NCBI GenBank assembly: GCA_032209605.1
Contig: JASFXZ010000016.1
Span: 2,232,001 to 2,296,000 of the forward strand
DNA length: 64,000 bases
Direction: 5' to 3'
DNA from: Mactromeris polynyma
Taxonomy: Eukaryota > Mollusca > Bivalvia > Venerida > Mactridae
Both the position numbers and the translations under genes were made by a program. Positions 25,405 through 36,280 of the stretch are shown here, piece after piece (within the stretch, counting starts at the first letter, position 1; each line of letters opens with the position of its first letter). The notes beneath the pieces were generated by a model. The model saw only the letters and a list, made by a program, of their open reading frames with translations. It was not told the DNA's origin and did not search any database.

Positions 25405-26902
25405 CTACTAAAACTTTACAATGAACGAACATACAATCGTCAACATAGTCTCCATTTCAGAAAAACGAGAATGTCAACATACCACAATTCTCAACTAACC
25501 GATCGTTTAGTTTAAAATGCTTATAACTACATATAAATACTAAATAAGTTATAACACAAAACTTTAAAACAATCATGAATTTGTAAAATGTGTTTAAAAA
25601 AAGAAACATCCAAATATCAAATGACTTCAAAAGTCATGTCACAAGATGTCACGACAACGATCGCTATCACACAATGCCTCCCATCAACATAGCACAAATA
25701 TCTCCACAGTCAACAGAGCAAGCGATGGTAATCCCAAGAACAATACGCTCACGGTAGGCAATTACACACATAATACAATTATCGCATTGACTTCCCAATT
25801 ACGTTCATCGAGCGAATCTAGTAAGTGTTACTTTCAACCTTGTAACAGGCCCACCGTACCATGGATAATAAACCGAGTCTTTGATTATTGCGGTGATAAA
25901 AACACTCACATATACCATTTATCTGTTTTCATGATGTTTTTTGAATCAAAATAAGAATGTATTTATGCTGGGAAGCATCCAAATACCCGGTAACGTGGGT
26001 GCTGATTGTTATTGAAGTGTTTTTTATCATAATCATTGGGGTATGAACATAATGTAGAACCACACTGAAAAATCGTTTAGTATTATCTCGGTTATTGACA
26101 CGAACAAATCATGCGTGAAAAAATTTATCATAATATGAAGTATCACGATAATTCATTTGTAGGGAATTTTCGACTATAATTCCAACCAAATATGTGATAT
26201 AACACAACATGTATATTCAGAGGGCATTATATTTTATTCTGATAATCATGACTTGAAGATATATATTTTGTATGGCTTTTATCGAACATTTTTTAATATG
26301 TTGTATAAGGAGAATCTGGACGTACTGATAACATACAAATATTGATATTATATTAAAATCTACGGTTTGTACGTAGACGTATGTAGTTAGTAATCTGCAT
26401 TCACGTTTGATCATCATTTCACCAGTATATATATACTGCATGCACTGTTGAATATGGGTCATTTCTGACCTTTTCACACAAGAGTATGTTTGGTGTAGTA
26501 TATGTGTTATGTCTCTTATAACTCTAGTTCAGAGTGGCTCTGTACATTGTCAATTGTTTTCATAATATGCATTATGTGTTATCTGTACACAAAAGAGACG
26601 TTAATAAACAAATATACATACACATGTATATGAAATGTTATGTGCTGAATAAAGTTCCTTCATCTATGTAAAACACCTTCAATGCTGTAGATCAATATTG
26701 TAAAACTATTAGTTGAAGTTGCAAATACCAATATTGTGTAGACAATTCCAATTGGTCAATATTTTTCAAAGAATGTTTTAATTGACTGACCACCTCGCAA
26801 TTTTTGACTGACTTGATGCCATTGTGTTGTAAGTTTTTCTGTCTACATGTTTAGTTGTTGTACAATCCTGTATATCTTTACAATTCCCCAACCCTGAAAA
26901 TA
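25405..26902. other. No gene recognised
   Basis: AT-rich, with ORFs of 102 (+) and 86 (-) codons that lack protein-like composition. On the minus strand this could be intron upstream of the exon at 25312-25404. Confidence 0.35.
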
Positions 26903-26975
26903 GTAAGTGGTTATGGTTCAAGGGATTTAAAATCCCTTGCCCCCCCACCGTTACGAGTTCGAATCCCACCCGACA
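26903..26975 (+). mobile_element. tRNA-like relic with class II look
   Basis: An A-box-like GTGGTTATGGTT is followed by a 6-bp stem with 7-nt loop (AAGGGA-TTTAAAA-TCCCTT, loop triplet TAA), a C-rich variable region, and a good B box GAGTTCGAATCCC. It resembles a Leu/Ser tRNA but has no 5' acceptor strand, so I take it as a SINE or tRNA pseudogene relic. A G-run of about 14 follows at about 27042. Confidence 0.5.
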
Positions 26976-27439
26976 TATAAAATTTGTAAGAGTAAGCCAT
27001 CCAGCTTGGAAGGTCGGTGATTCTACCAATGTGTCTGTCAGGCGGGGGGGGGGGGAGCTTCCACCAAAAAAACTGAAAGGTAACTACGTAAATTTGGTTG
27101 TTTATGTGATATTAAGCTCCATTACGAAATAGCTTTTTTCTCTATAATTACAGCTGTTTTCTGTTCCCCATTGCTATTATAATATGTAGTTTTATTTTAT
27201 ACCTCCTCACCTATATTGTGTACGAGTTTATATCCAATGGTGTGGGTAGGCTGTGTTGTTTTTGTGAGATCACTGTTCTAACAATTCTCATATTATGCAA
27301 TTGCAATTTCCAAACAATAGAACGAATCTGTGAATCTGTTTTCTACTAAAGTACATAACATGTATTATGAAGTCAAAGTTGAATGAACAGACGCATTCAA
27401 TTGTAAAATTAACATATTTAAAATATCATTCATGAAAAA

Positions 27440-27800
27440 CATACCAAAGGATGGAGTAGTTTGGCTTTGTCAGGTTCATCAACATTTGTAAACAAGTAAG
27501 ACGACAGGAATAAAACCAGAAGTCGTCTTTCTACAGATCATACAGGCTATAAAGGGTTACAGGTGCATGACGCATAACCATACAACTTTAGATGTAAACA
27601 AAGGGAATAATTGATGACTACGTAAGCAAAGAACGAACAACTAATTAGTTCAGTTATGAACCATCCGTTCATGTTTTGAGATAAGTAATTTTGAGGGTTT
27701 CTTTCCTCGGAAGATATTTAATTTAAAAGTTCATTATAAAATTACGGTTACAACAAATTATGCTGATTTTGTTGAGATGCCAGACTATTGTCTTCAATGA
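27440..27800 (+). repeat. Old dispersed repeat D, copy 2
   Basis: Matches 14000-14530 in ordered blocks: AACATTTGTAAACA, TAAGACGACAGG, CAACTTTAGATGTAAA, GTTTTGAGATAAGTAATTTT, and AATTATGCTGATTTTGTTGA followed by GATGCC. Shorter than copy 1 in the middle. Confidence 0.55.
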
Positions 27801-28341
27801 TATCATACGAGTTACACCATCGGTTATTTTTGCACTCCACGTAGCTGGTAGTTCTCGCGAGAATATACGTGTTTACATTTCAATCTCATATCCAGAAAAC
27901 CTACTAAGTATTTAACATATTACACAAAACATTTGCGCCATTATGTAACAAGAAGTTCACCTGTCACGATCGGTTACACAATTAACAAGTGGAAACACAT
28001 GTTAAGAGCCATCAAATCATTAGGATACGCTTTCCAAGGGGAATAAATGCAATTATACTCGTACTTTCAAATAAACATAGACTTGTATCACAAAACATTT
28101 TGTCTATCGCTGTTTTTATATTTTATATTGTACCTGAACTAATAACGTTTAAGTTTATTTTATTCGAATTTCCAATCCACCTGTTACATCTTCATCGTAT
28201 AATTTTGTATTAGATAATGTTGAATTATGGGGCATCGAACTCTCTTTATTTGGTGTTAATTTTCGCGAAGCAAAATTATTTTATCATGGATAAATAAATT
28301 ATTGCGTTTTATATAAGAGTAATTTCTATCCGCAAAATATT

Positions 28342-28607
28342 AAATTTCTTAACATTTTTACTGTACACTCGACTGAAAATGTAAAATATATGTGTATACA
28401 CAAATACTTATAAAATCCTCAAATGTCACGTTGACCATTATGTCCTCGTATGAGAAAAATTGTAATTGCTATTGGCAAAAATATGAAATTTCTTAGCATT
28501 TTTACAATAAAATCGACTGAAATTGTAAATTGTGTGAGTTTACACAAATACTTGTTAAATCAAAAATGTCACGTTGACCATGTGTCCTCGTTAGAGAAAA
28601 AAATGTG
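28342..28607. repeat. Tandem duplication, ~130-bp unit, 2 copies
   Basis: Unit 1 starts AAATTTCTTAACATTTTTAC at 28342 and unit 2 starts AAATTTCTTAGCATTTTTAC at 28486. Both contain TCGACTGAAA, TACACAAATACTT, AATGTCACGTTGACCAT and GTGTCCTCGT or ATGTCCTCGT. The units have diverged by substitutions and small indels. Confidence 0.85.
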
Positions 28608-28610
28608 TAA

Positions 28611-28690
28611 GCGGCCCGGATAACTCAATCGGTAGAGGGATCGCCGTGTTCACAGGAGGTCCAGGGTTCCAATCTCTGTCTGGCTGCTTA
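28611..28690 (+). mobile_element. tRNA-like sequence (Val/Ala-like), probably SINE head
   Basis: GATAACTCAATCGGTAGAGG is a good A box and GGGTTCCAATC a good B box. The ends (GCGGCCCG and TCTGGCTGC) pair partly, as an acceptor stem would. It is closer to a real tRNA than the other copies, but the anticodon arm does not fold cleanly by eye. It begins directly after the tandem duplication at 28342-28607. Confidence 0.5.
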
Positions 28691-28826
28691 TTGTGTAACC
28701 CTGTGACAGAAAGAATACGCCGCCTGCATACATACAGGCATTTTATAACGTAATAGTTTAAGTGTTGGCTACACTATTTCAGCAGATTGATAGAATGCAA
28801 ACATTCTCATTGTTCAGTTTGAAATG

Positions 28827-28880
28827 TACCAGCCGTAAAGTCGCTGTGGAGGGTACCAGCCGTAAAGTCGCTGTGGAGGG
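28827..28880. repeat. 27-bp perfect duplication
   Basis: TACCAGCCGTAAAGTCGCTG plus TGGAGGG appears twice in direct succession, followed by two shorter related words (GTACAGCTTGTGGAGGG and GCACAGCTTGCG). The frame stays open through both units (TSRKVAVEG twice), but no gene evidence exists. Confidence 0.85.
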
Positions 28881-29285
28881 TACAGCTTGTGGAGGGCACA
28901 GCTTGCGTGGATCTTTTTGCTTCCATCAAATATAAAATGTAAGTATTCTTTTAATCAGCCATTACAAACACTTAATATAGATCCGTACCCTTTCTTTGAT
29001 GTGGCTTCTCATAATTAAAATCTGAGAAACTTAAAAGAAATCAAGTGTGGTAGATCAATGTTTAAATGCCAAGTCTCTGTAACGGTTTGCACATATTAAT
29101 TAATAGATACAATCAGGAACGTATCTGATGGATGCAATATTAACTCATTGAAACACCTTAAAAGCATGTACAGATGGCTTGTATCGAGACAGTATCTAAT
29201 TATGTATTAAACATTCAGTAAAAAACCATTTCAAATCAGCAAATGTGTAAGTGGGGATATATCAAATAAGCAAGTATATTTATAT

Positions 29286-29480
29286 TTGAACATTTGTTTT
29301 TGCCAATATCGGAGTGAAGTAGAAATGTTGAATCATGCACCGATTGCATGGTATAGAGACGACCAAAGGTGCTTTACATTGGAGAGAATTCAATTTATGG
29401 CATACGTGGCCAATGTAATATCTACGTTAATAACAAATAGACTTCACATCTGTGACCATTCATACAGCTGGTTGTTCAAT
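29286..29480 (+). CDS. Alpha-catenin/vinculin-like block 1
   Basis: An open frame whose peptide includes QYRSEVEMLN, then a basic/Gln patch (YRDDQR), then IQFMAYVANV and finally LHICDH. From memory of the family, mid-N-terminal alpha-catenin has the same succession: a QY[K/R]..P-EV-D-x-LN segment, a KRQQ patch, a D-Q-M-A helix and a C-x-x-H-P end about 50 residues later. The QY and EV-[DE]-x-LN correspondences are the strongest. No clear splice acceptor is visible and the frame ends in a stop at 29481. Taken alone this is weak; it gains support from the ordered blocks that follow. Diverged exon or pseudogene fragment. Confidence 0.4.
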
Positions 29481-29538
29481 TAAGCATTCTCTAAAATATA
29501 TTTCTATGATTTCGCCTGGGACACTGCATTGTCATCAG

Positions 29539-29638
29539 GCAATGTTAAATTAAAAACTAATTTAAAGCTATTTAAAGAAGTCTTATGTATAAAACTTTGG
29601 GATAACACTCGCAATCTTCTAGAACTTTTAATTGCCAT
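29539..29638 (+). CDS. Alpha-catenin/vinculin-like block 2
   Basis: Begins after GTCATCAG and ends before a GTAATG donor-like word. The peptide contains NVKLKTNLKLFKE and continues to NLLELLIA, an amphipathic helix. In alpha-catenin the H-P segment of block 1 is followed by a K-x-N...[LF]-x-K helix at this place, and the spacing from H to K-x-N agrees if block 1 is cut after HS. Only ~60 bp separates it from block 1, which is too short for a normal intron in most animals and hints at decay. Confidence 0.35.
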
Positions 29639-29670
29639 GTAATGTCTTCAAATATGCTTAATTGACAAAG

Positions 29671-29755
29671 AGAAATCTGACAGAAATGAAAGAAATCCAA
29701 TCGACATTAACAACATGCTGACAAACTATATGGACGCGTATTCATGTTCAAGTCA
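29671..29755 (+). CDS. Possible alpha-catenin-like block 3
   Basis: A 28-codon open segment with NPIDINNMLTNYMDAYSCSS. It could correspond to the alpha-catenin linker with ..AL-NNFD.... that follows block 2, but the similarity is slight and only ~30 bp separates it from block 2. Included because it lies in the right order and strand. Confidence 0.2.
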
Positions 29756-30545
29756 AGTTTAGTTTCCCATGCCTATCTCGTTTAGCTATAGCCGTCCTAT
29801 ATATTGTTCGTTATGCATTTTCTTTAAATTTAAGGATGATATTTGTGAACATAGTATTCCCTGAGCTACTTTTCCTCATTTCCATTTCTAGCCCATTCCA
29901 GATACCCTGGCACCTGGAGTTATTTGATACTCGATCCCAAATTTCTGTTTCTTTCAGTCAGTTTTAGTTATATCATACACGTCCCTGTTATATATCTTAA
30001 TTCTTGCCTTAAACTTCAGTTCATGTGTTTGTCTGATTACGACTGACAATGCCACTGGACATTACGGAATACAAGCATTTATAAGACATAACGTGATCTG
30101 ATGTTTCCTCTGTTGATGCATTGCTTTTTACACCGGAGTGTTATGGAGTTTTTAGCAGTATTTCAGTCAGTTGACTTGGACAGTGTTCCTTAGTTACCAC
30201 GACTAACCTCAGGCATTATTCACAAACACTGTCAGTCTGAAACTCATACTTAGACTTAAATTTGCAAATTTTATATTTACCAGCATTTTGCTTTCACTTA
30301 ATATAAACGAATGAAACTCTGACTGAATAATCGTTGTTGCCTTATGTACATTTCTGCCAAATTTAAAAAAAATATATACTGTTATAGCAACGTAGAAGCA
30401 AAAAGAACATTTAACATTTTAAGTCCAAGTCTGACTTTCAGACTGATAATGTTTATGAATTAGGCCCCTTTTTTCTGCAAGTTACTGACAACTTCCCTAC
30501 ATGAACTAGAGATGTAGGACATAACTTGACATGTTTTATCTCCAG

Positions 30546-30713
30546 TCAAATTGTCACGGAGAGCAGACGTCTTACCTACAGTTCGTACATACGACATCCA
30601 GTCTGGCTGTCGAGTGCTTCACCGACCGTGCTAACCATGAGGATATTCGGCTTCTATATGATCTTAAATATAACGTCCAGGAATTTTGGTTACGTCTTGA
30701 AAATCTTATCCAA
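30546..30713 (+). CDS. Alpha-catenin/vinculin-like block 4
   Basis: The acceptor TGTTTTATCTCCAG is good. The 56-codon segment encodes AVECFTDRANHEDIRLLYDL then NVQEFWLRLENLIQ. In the alpha-catenin/alpha-catulin family a conserved [F/C]-T-[D/R]-..-[H/D]-..R.[I/E]-[R/L] motif starts a helix that ends in L..LI; the FTD.A...HE...I..L...E....L..LI pattern agrees. The donor (CAA|GTTTTT) is weak. A shadow frame beginning at 30526 should be ignored. Confidence 0.45.
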
Positions 30714-30971
30714 GTTTTTAAGTTCCTTAAATGCCTCTGTACAACATTAGTAGTTACATATAATTGTATTTGTTTCTTTGAAGGAAAAATAAAAAAAATA
30801 AAAAAATAACCAGATCTGGAATGGAAAATCTTTTAAAAAAATAAGATGTAACAAAGACACAAACTTTTAAGTATTCAAAGCCAATTTTTTCTATTTCAGT
30901 TTAAAAAGAGAAAATTATGTTAAAACCTATACAGGTATTTGAATTATTAACATAACATTCCCTGGAACCAG

Positions 30972-31064
30972 AATAATGCACTACAAGTAAAGGGACAGTG
31001 TTTATTTAGAGATGTAACGCATATTCTTGGACAGCATATTTTGGATCATTTAGTTTCTACTCAC
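30972..31064 (+). CDS. Alpha-catenin/vinculin-like block 5
   Basis: Acceptor CCTGGAACCAG, 31 codons in phase 0, donor-like CAC|GTACAA. The peptide runs NNALQVKGQCLFRDVTHILG then QHILDHLVSTH. The expected alpha-catenin segment after the FTD-type helix is a D-A-L..., then R-D-L/V..., then a M-D-H-V-S helix; NAL, RDV and LDHLVS lie at matching distances. It is too short to be picked up as an ORF because it lacks an early ATG. Confidence 0.45.
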
Positions 31065-31183
31065 GTACAATTCTGAAAACTCAATACTAGAATGACTCAA
31101 ACTCGGTGAAAAGACTCATGCACTTAAATTTGGCACATGTATTTATTTTCGAGAAACATTCCCACATTTTATAACGAAAACAG

Positions 31184-31314
31184 TAATCATTCATCAATTA
31201 AATCTTTGTTCTACGATGCAGCAAAAAACGACAGCTTTGAACTGAAGAAGTGGTTGAACATCTTTGTGGTGTTGAAAGATAGTGAAGATTTATTCGTCAA
31301 AGTCGACGAGTTCT
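31184..31314 (+). CDS. Alpha-catenin/vinculin-like block 6
   Basis: Acceptor-like AACGAAAACAG, donor-like TTCT|GTAAAT. The peptide includes SLFYDAAKNDSFELKKW, then NIFVVLKD, then LFVKVDEFC. Alpha-catenin has L-[IV]-x-AAKNG, E-[VL]-K-x-[YF], VF and [KL]-[LI]-x-E-V-x-x-x-C in this order. With a 17-residue join to block 5 (between LDH and AAKN), the spacing equals that recalled for the family. However, block 5 ends in phase 0 and this acceptor needs phase 2, so simple splicing of the two would shift the frame. This is an argument for decay. Confidence 0.45.
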
Positions 31315-31570
31315 GTAAATTGTAACAAACAAATGTCAAATTATCTAAGCGTGCAACACTTTTCTAAACAACTGACACATAATGTATCGCGATAATAATT
31401 TTATATCTCTTAACACTAAGCGCAGTACAGTGCAACTTGACTGTAACACCAACCAAACATAATGCCAACCTCTATAAAACAACATATTCTGTTAACATAT
31501 TCTGTTGATACTCGCCACATTTAAGTGACACGGATATAGATCAGAACCTAGACAAAGATAGAAGACATAA

Positions 31571-31717
31571 ACAGCAGCACAGATCGCTCTTCAGTTGATG
31601 TTAGATGTTAAAATGTCAAAATTATACCAGGAAAACTGTAAGGGTGCGTTTGATACTGATGTTATTAGCATCGCTGAAGCCGAAATCGAAATAAAACATT
31701 CTTCGGTTTCGTATTAA
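31571..31717 (+). CDS. Alpha-catenin/vinculin-like block 7
   Basis: Open from ACAGCAGCACAG to a TAA at 31715. The peptide contains AAQIALQLMLDVKMSKLYQE followed by N. Family members carry a [PQ]-[QV]-[IV]-..AL.L...-SKLAQEN segment at this point; S-K-L-x-Q-E-N is the best single match of the series. Polypyrimidine and donor signals are poor, and after about residue 25 the similarity fades. Nothing beyond this block could be matched to the C-terminal domain. Confidence 0.45.
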   Translation, partial: TAAQIALQLMLDVKMSKLYQENCKGAFDTDVISIAEAEIEIKHSSVSY

Positions 31718-33468
31718 CCCTTCTGAAAATCGATTCAAAGTCAGAAGTATATACTCTTCGCAATATAAATAGCATGATTATGTCCCACAGAATTATCTTT
31801 ACCGCTCAGTTACGACAAAGACAATAGATCAGTGAGCAAGTAAAAGAGAGAAAAAGTTGCTACAATGAACGCCATAAGTAAGCCTATAGGTTTACCTATT
31901 GCTAAACAAAGACATTTGGCGGATTGTCTATAATTAATTGCTAGAATATGAAGTTAATATGATTCGTTAACGGACATGCTTCATTTGCATGGATACATGA
32001 ATCCTTTACATGCATGACTAGGGTTGGAAATGGACATGTTCTACGTATCTTTTTCCTACTTCGGTAGATATACTCCAAATGTCGCCGATTTGGGGACATA
32101 TGATGGAATCGTTGTTGCCACTGAATTCCAAGTACTCTTTACTGAAGTTTCATCAGATTAGAACATACCTTTTAAGGCAATTGTTTTTTTTGAGTCGAGA
32201 TTTCTCAAAGAACACACCAGTCAGAAAAAGACATGTTTTGCATAGACATATGCCAGAATCCGTCGGAATACTTAGACAAACATGTATCCACATGACATAC
32301 ATATTCACCATAGAGACGTACTGTATTATCCCTTGTACTCACGCAGCAGTTCAGAGTGCATTCCATCAGTTTTGATACAGAACATAAGTCAGAGACTCAG
32401 CTGATTACAGAACAGCCAAAGTCAATATTGATATATAAAATCGTTTCGTGAATTCTTTACGAACTGGGAAAATTTGCTATTGAAAACAGACAATGACATC
32501 GGTCAGTGGCGTAGATAAATAATCAAATAGATACAGAATCGTGTTTGATTAAACAGAATACGAAATTAAAACAGTAACTGTATATATTGACTTATTGAAG
32601 ATTAAGTGATAGCAGGTGGTGTCTCCTTGGCAAACAACACAAACTTTCAGCCAAAGCCACATCGTATCGCTTGTTGCCATTCATCGTTGCAACATACACG
32701 TTCTTTGTGTAATAAAGCTATAGGGCTGTTTTCATGTTTCACCCAAAAACTAAAGTCTCAACCATGTTAATGCACTTGTTGAAACGTTAGGTTATTTTTA
32801 AAAAAAAACTTTGTTTGTCAGACTAAACATTAATTGGAACCATATATTCATTCTGATCATCATCAATCAGCGACAACATTCAGATTAAGAAAGGTTTCGA
32901 AACATTCTAAATAAAAACATTTTGTTTTTGAAAATCTGAAAAAAGACAACATTCCACCTAGAAACGTTTAACACCATTTTGCAACATTATTCTGTCATTT
33001 ACCTAGTATAGTGATCGATATAATTTATTATTGTTCTATTTACAACACAACATTGCTGCATAATTATTGTTCAATGTCGGAAGAATTCATATTTACACGA
33101 ATAAATGGACAAAACACCTTATACACTCTACATGGGTGTTACCTGGTCACAATAAATTAACGCACCGCTCGTATTTAGACTTTTTTCTGTTCAATTTTCA
33201 ACAAATCAAGGTTCTGTTAAATGCAATATGTAAATACTACTTGCATCAACATTATGAATAATCAAGGAATGGGGGCAATTTAGTGTTGTTGCCTTAAGAG
33301 TGTTACTGGGAATGTCCGAGTATCTGTAAAAAATAACAATTGTTGACGGAAGGATGAAGTTGTTACAGGGAAAGCAACATTAACAGGACGATACCTCCCA
33401 ACACAGATGCCAGGCAATCATCAGCTCACAAAACAGTAGGAGTTATAAAGGCGTAAAGGCAAGTATCA
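31718..33468. other. No convincing gene
   Basis: A 98-codon ORF at 32079-32375 (+) has no family resemblance. I looked here for further alpha-catenin-like blocks and found none. AT-rich otherwise. Confidence 0.35.
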
Positions 33469-33592
33469 ATGGAAACGAGAGCGATAAGCAATTGTCTGGC
33501 TGTACACGAATTACATAGCACTTATCGAGTAAATACGCTAAAATATGCATCTATTCATCTACGCACCCCTGTGGGCGAAAACCGTGACATAG
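33469..33592 (+). CDS. Possible first coding exon, unknown protein
   Basis: An ATG opens 41 codons ending at GACATAG|GTATGTGTC, a consensus-quality donor in phase 1. The peptide starts METRAISNCLAVHEL and includes HLRTPVGENRD. The ORF also stays open beyond the donor to 33657. No family recognised and no partner exon found. The region just upstream (33365-33430) resembles the ACAGGGAA.CGCAACAT repeat, so it may be repeat-derived. Confidence 0.2.
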
Positions 33593-34469
33593 GTATGTGT
33601 CAAGTTGGCGACCTATCAGAGTTGGCAAACATTAGCAACATCGAATCCATTGCATAATAGTATTACCTGAACTGAAGCAATAATGTCTACATAAACTATA
33701 TTATGTGCAAGTTACATTATGTCACTCAGTGACGTTTCGAGGAAATAAAATACAACATTCGTGTGCGTAACATTAAGTGCCTATTGCATCGCCATGGTTA
33801 GAACTTTTAGAAGGCAATAAACGCTATTGCCGTCAGTGCGATTTATGATTATATTATGTGATTGTGACATTTTAGATATGAAGGAACTATTTGTGCTTGA
33901 CATTTTAATGGTTTGTTTCTTAAGTTCCGGGATATACATGTATATCTTTTATCTAATGTGCACTCCTTTACATCCAATATCTTTGTCGTCAGATTCCGGT
34001 TCTTCGGGTACAGCTCTCCGTAATAGATACGGGATACATCGAAAAAAGTGAAGGAGTATTTGCTTATTGTTCTTATACAATCACAGTCAACTAATAGTTC
34101 TATATTCAACCAATTCCCCAGCAAGGTCGTTGATCAAATAGTGGTCTATTTATACAGCTTGTGACATATTAACACGCTGCAATTTATCAACAATCAATTC
34201 TCTATCCATGTTTTATTATAGAACAGTGGATATTATATTGTTTGATACAGTATGTATTAATCTCTTGAAAATATTCTTTTTTTATTAAAAATGGACTATC
34301 CTAGACTTACTAGTCTATCACCAGGGCGTCGCTTACCTGACATTGATGTGTATTCCAAGTTTTAGCAAAATGGTTTAAACATAGCAAAATGTTTTAACTG
34401 ATAGATATTATATTTCGATTTTTCGAAAAAAAGCTTAAAGGAATCTACGCCCCTAACCACAATAGAAAC
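33593..34469. other. No gene recognised
   Basis: Overlapping opposite ORFs of 74 and 91 codons near 33.85-34.12 kb show no splice context or known motif. Confidence 0.35.
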
Positions 34470-34734
34470 GTTTGTTTTTATTTTGCTTTAATCGTGTTTG
34501 ACGCTGTTTTCAACACATCTTCCGTTATATACGGCAGTCAGAACTTTGATTTAACCAGCTTTCTTGGACTATATGATCTACCAGTATAAAACTCGCCCTT
34601 CCATAAGGAGCTGATCACTTCCAATCGTCAATCAGTGGTAGAGGAGAAAGACCGTAACCAAATATCACGGACGAACATGACCTGCCCAGCCCGGGTGACA
34701 GCCTGTGCTCTAATCACCGAGCTTCCCGGACGGG
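34470..34734 (-). mobile_element. SINE, tRNA-headed, same family as 41251-41524, B box deleted
   Basis: Reading the minus strand, it starts CCCGTCCGGGAAGCTCGGTG, then GGCTGTCACCCGG, GCTGGGCAGGTCATGT, a body with CCTTATGGAAGGG, and the tail GCGTCAAACACGATTAAAGC. It aligns with 41251-41524 along its length, but the stretch holding the B box (GTGTTCGATTCC there) is deleted between CACCC and GGGCTGGG. Such a copy cannot be transcribed by RNA polymerase III from its own B box. Confidence 0.8.
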
Positions 34735-36127
34735 CTCATTATTATTGATTCATTCAAGCACATGAATTTCAATGAAAGATGTTCATGGTTAGCAAATTGA
34801 TAATGTACAATCAATAACATGAGAACATTCATCTTCGAACTTCATTAACGTGTACAGAATATGTTTTGTCATAAGACTCTAGGTCACACGTTCGAAGGCA
34901 AGCCCGATGGACCAGAAGCGAAAGGGTTATATGTATGACCATTGAATTAGCCTCACAGCATAAGCCGATACGATTCGCCAAATAAGCTGAGAGTATATTC
35001 TTCTCGGACCATGATTAAATTTTAGGCAAAATACATTTCATGAGGCCGAATTTGAAAAACAGCCAATGAGGCTCAGCATCATTATAATTATACCCGACCA
35101 GTATCTCAACAGTTGTGGCTCTTGAATAAGTCAAATCGTCAGCAATCGTCAATAACTCTAGTGAATCTACTTGGAACTTCATCAAACTACGATAGCTGAC
35201 ATTCTACAGTCTCTGTTTATATTTTTATGATCGATTTGTATGAAGATATGCTATAGCAAGTATAACAATACAACCTCTCCAAAGCAACACCCATTGGTTA
35301 AAAAATAAGGCTGTTGAGCAGTGGTTACTATGTGGAAGTAAAATTGGTGCAATACTTTTATTACAGAAAATTGAGTTTTGCTGGAGAGAGGTATGTGCTC
35401 TGCGGAGAGCCGTTCAAAACATAATTCACTTTATTGTTTAATGAAAGCTGAATTGCTATGACGGGCATATGCTGTTTCAATTTGGCCTTCTTTTTCTTAT
35501 TTAGTATAACCATTATTCGACCCTGAACTTTTGTAAAGAATTTGGTATAACCACTAAACGGTTCACGTAGGATGTTAGAATGTTAATAACTTAAATCATG
35601 TTAGAACGACTTAAACTATCTTCAAACCACACAGTGCTTCTGTCATGATGTTGATTATTACTGTTGTATAATGATACTATGGTGTTAGTCATACAGTTGA
35701 TGGGCGTAAAACACAAATAGAGAATGAAGGGAAGTAATCTAATTACGAGCATATAATAGTTATGTATGTCTTAATGGAGAGAGCATAGTGTCTACGGTAT
35801 GCATTCATGAATAGATACTTTGATTGTTTTGGTTGTATTTATGGGGCAACGACATTTTTCAACACACATGTAGTTCAGTCATGTGCGTTCTGTTAACATC
35901 GCCAGTGCATCTAGGTGCCCATCAAATACTGAACTAGTTCTTCAACAAGCAATTCAAGGTAACATAATCAGAAGTGGGCTGTAAATGACTTTTGATATAA
36001 TATGTCTGTCAAATCATCGCAAAGCTATCATTCCTTGTCGACACAGCACATCGGATTACCTCGAGTACTACATTTGTTCAGACCATTTGTTTTCAGTGAT
36101 CAGTTGTCGACATGCAGGTACATAAAA
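34735..36127. other. No gene; fragment of the CTCTCCAGAGCAA repeat
   Basis: At about 35265-35415 the words ACAACCTCTCCAAAGCAACA and CTGGAGAGAGG bracket ~120 bp in near-inverted arrangement, as in the repeat at 4850-5340. The remainder is featureless AT-rich DNA. Confidence 0.4.
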
Positions 36128-36280
36128 CACACTTTAAAACCAACTCAATAATAAGATCACCTTAAGATTAAGAACACAGTCCATGTCCACTAGTTCGCTC
36201 TTTATTCAACCTCAATAGTATGACCACCTCAATAAAAAGATCAGTTCAAATGGTGGTCGTATTATTGAGGTTTTACTGTA
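36128..36280 (-). mobile_element. TA-flanked MITE, CAGTAAAACCTCA family, copy 4
   Basis: The right end GTCGTATTATTGAGGTTTTA plus CTGTA is intact; the left end is worn to ACTTTAAAACCAACTCAATA. The core TTCGCTCTTTATTCAACCTC is in reverse orientation. Confidence 0.75.

Noticed and set aside
26903..26975. Functional tRNA-Leu(TAA)
   Set aside because: The anticodon stem-loop and B box look right, but the 5' acceptor strand is absent and the D arm is degenerate.
28611..28690. Functional tRNA gene
   Set aside because: A and B boxes are good and the ends partly pair, but the anticodon arm does not fold cleanly. A tRNAscan-SE run would settle it.
30526..30750. 74-codon + ORF
   Set aside because: Shadow of alpha-catenin-like block 4 in another frame.
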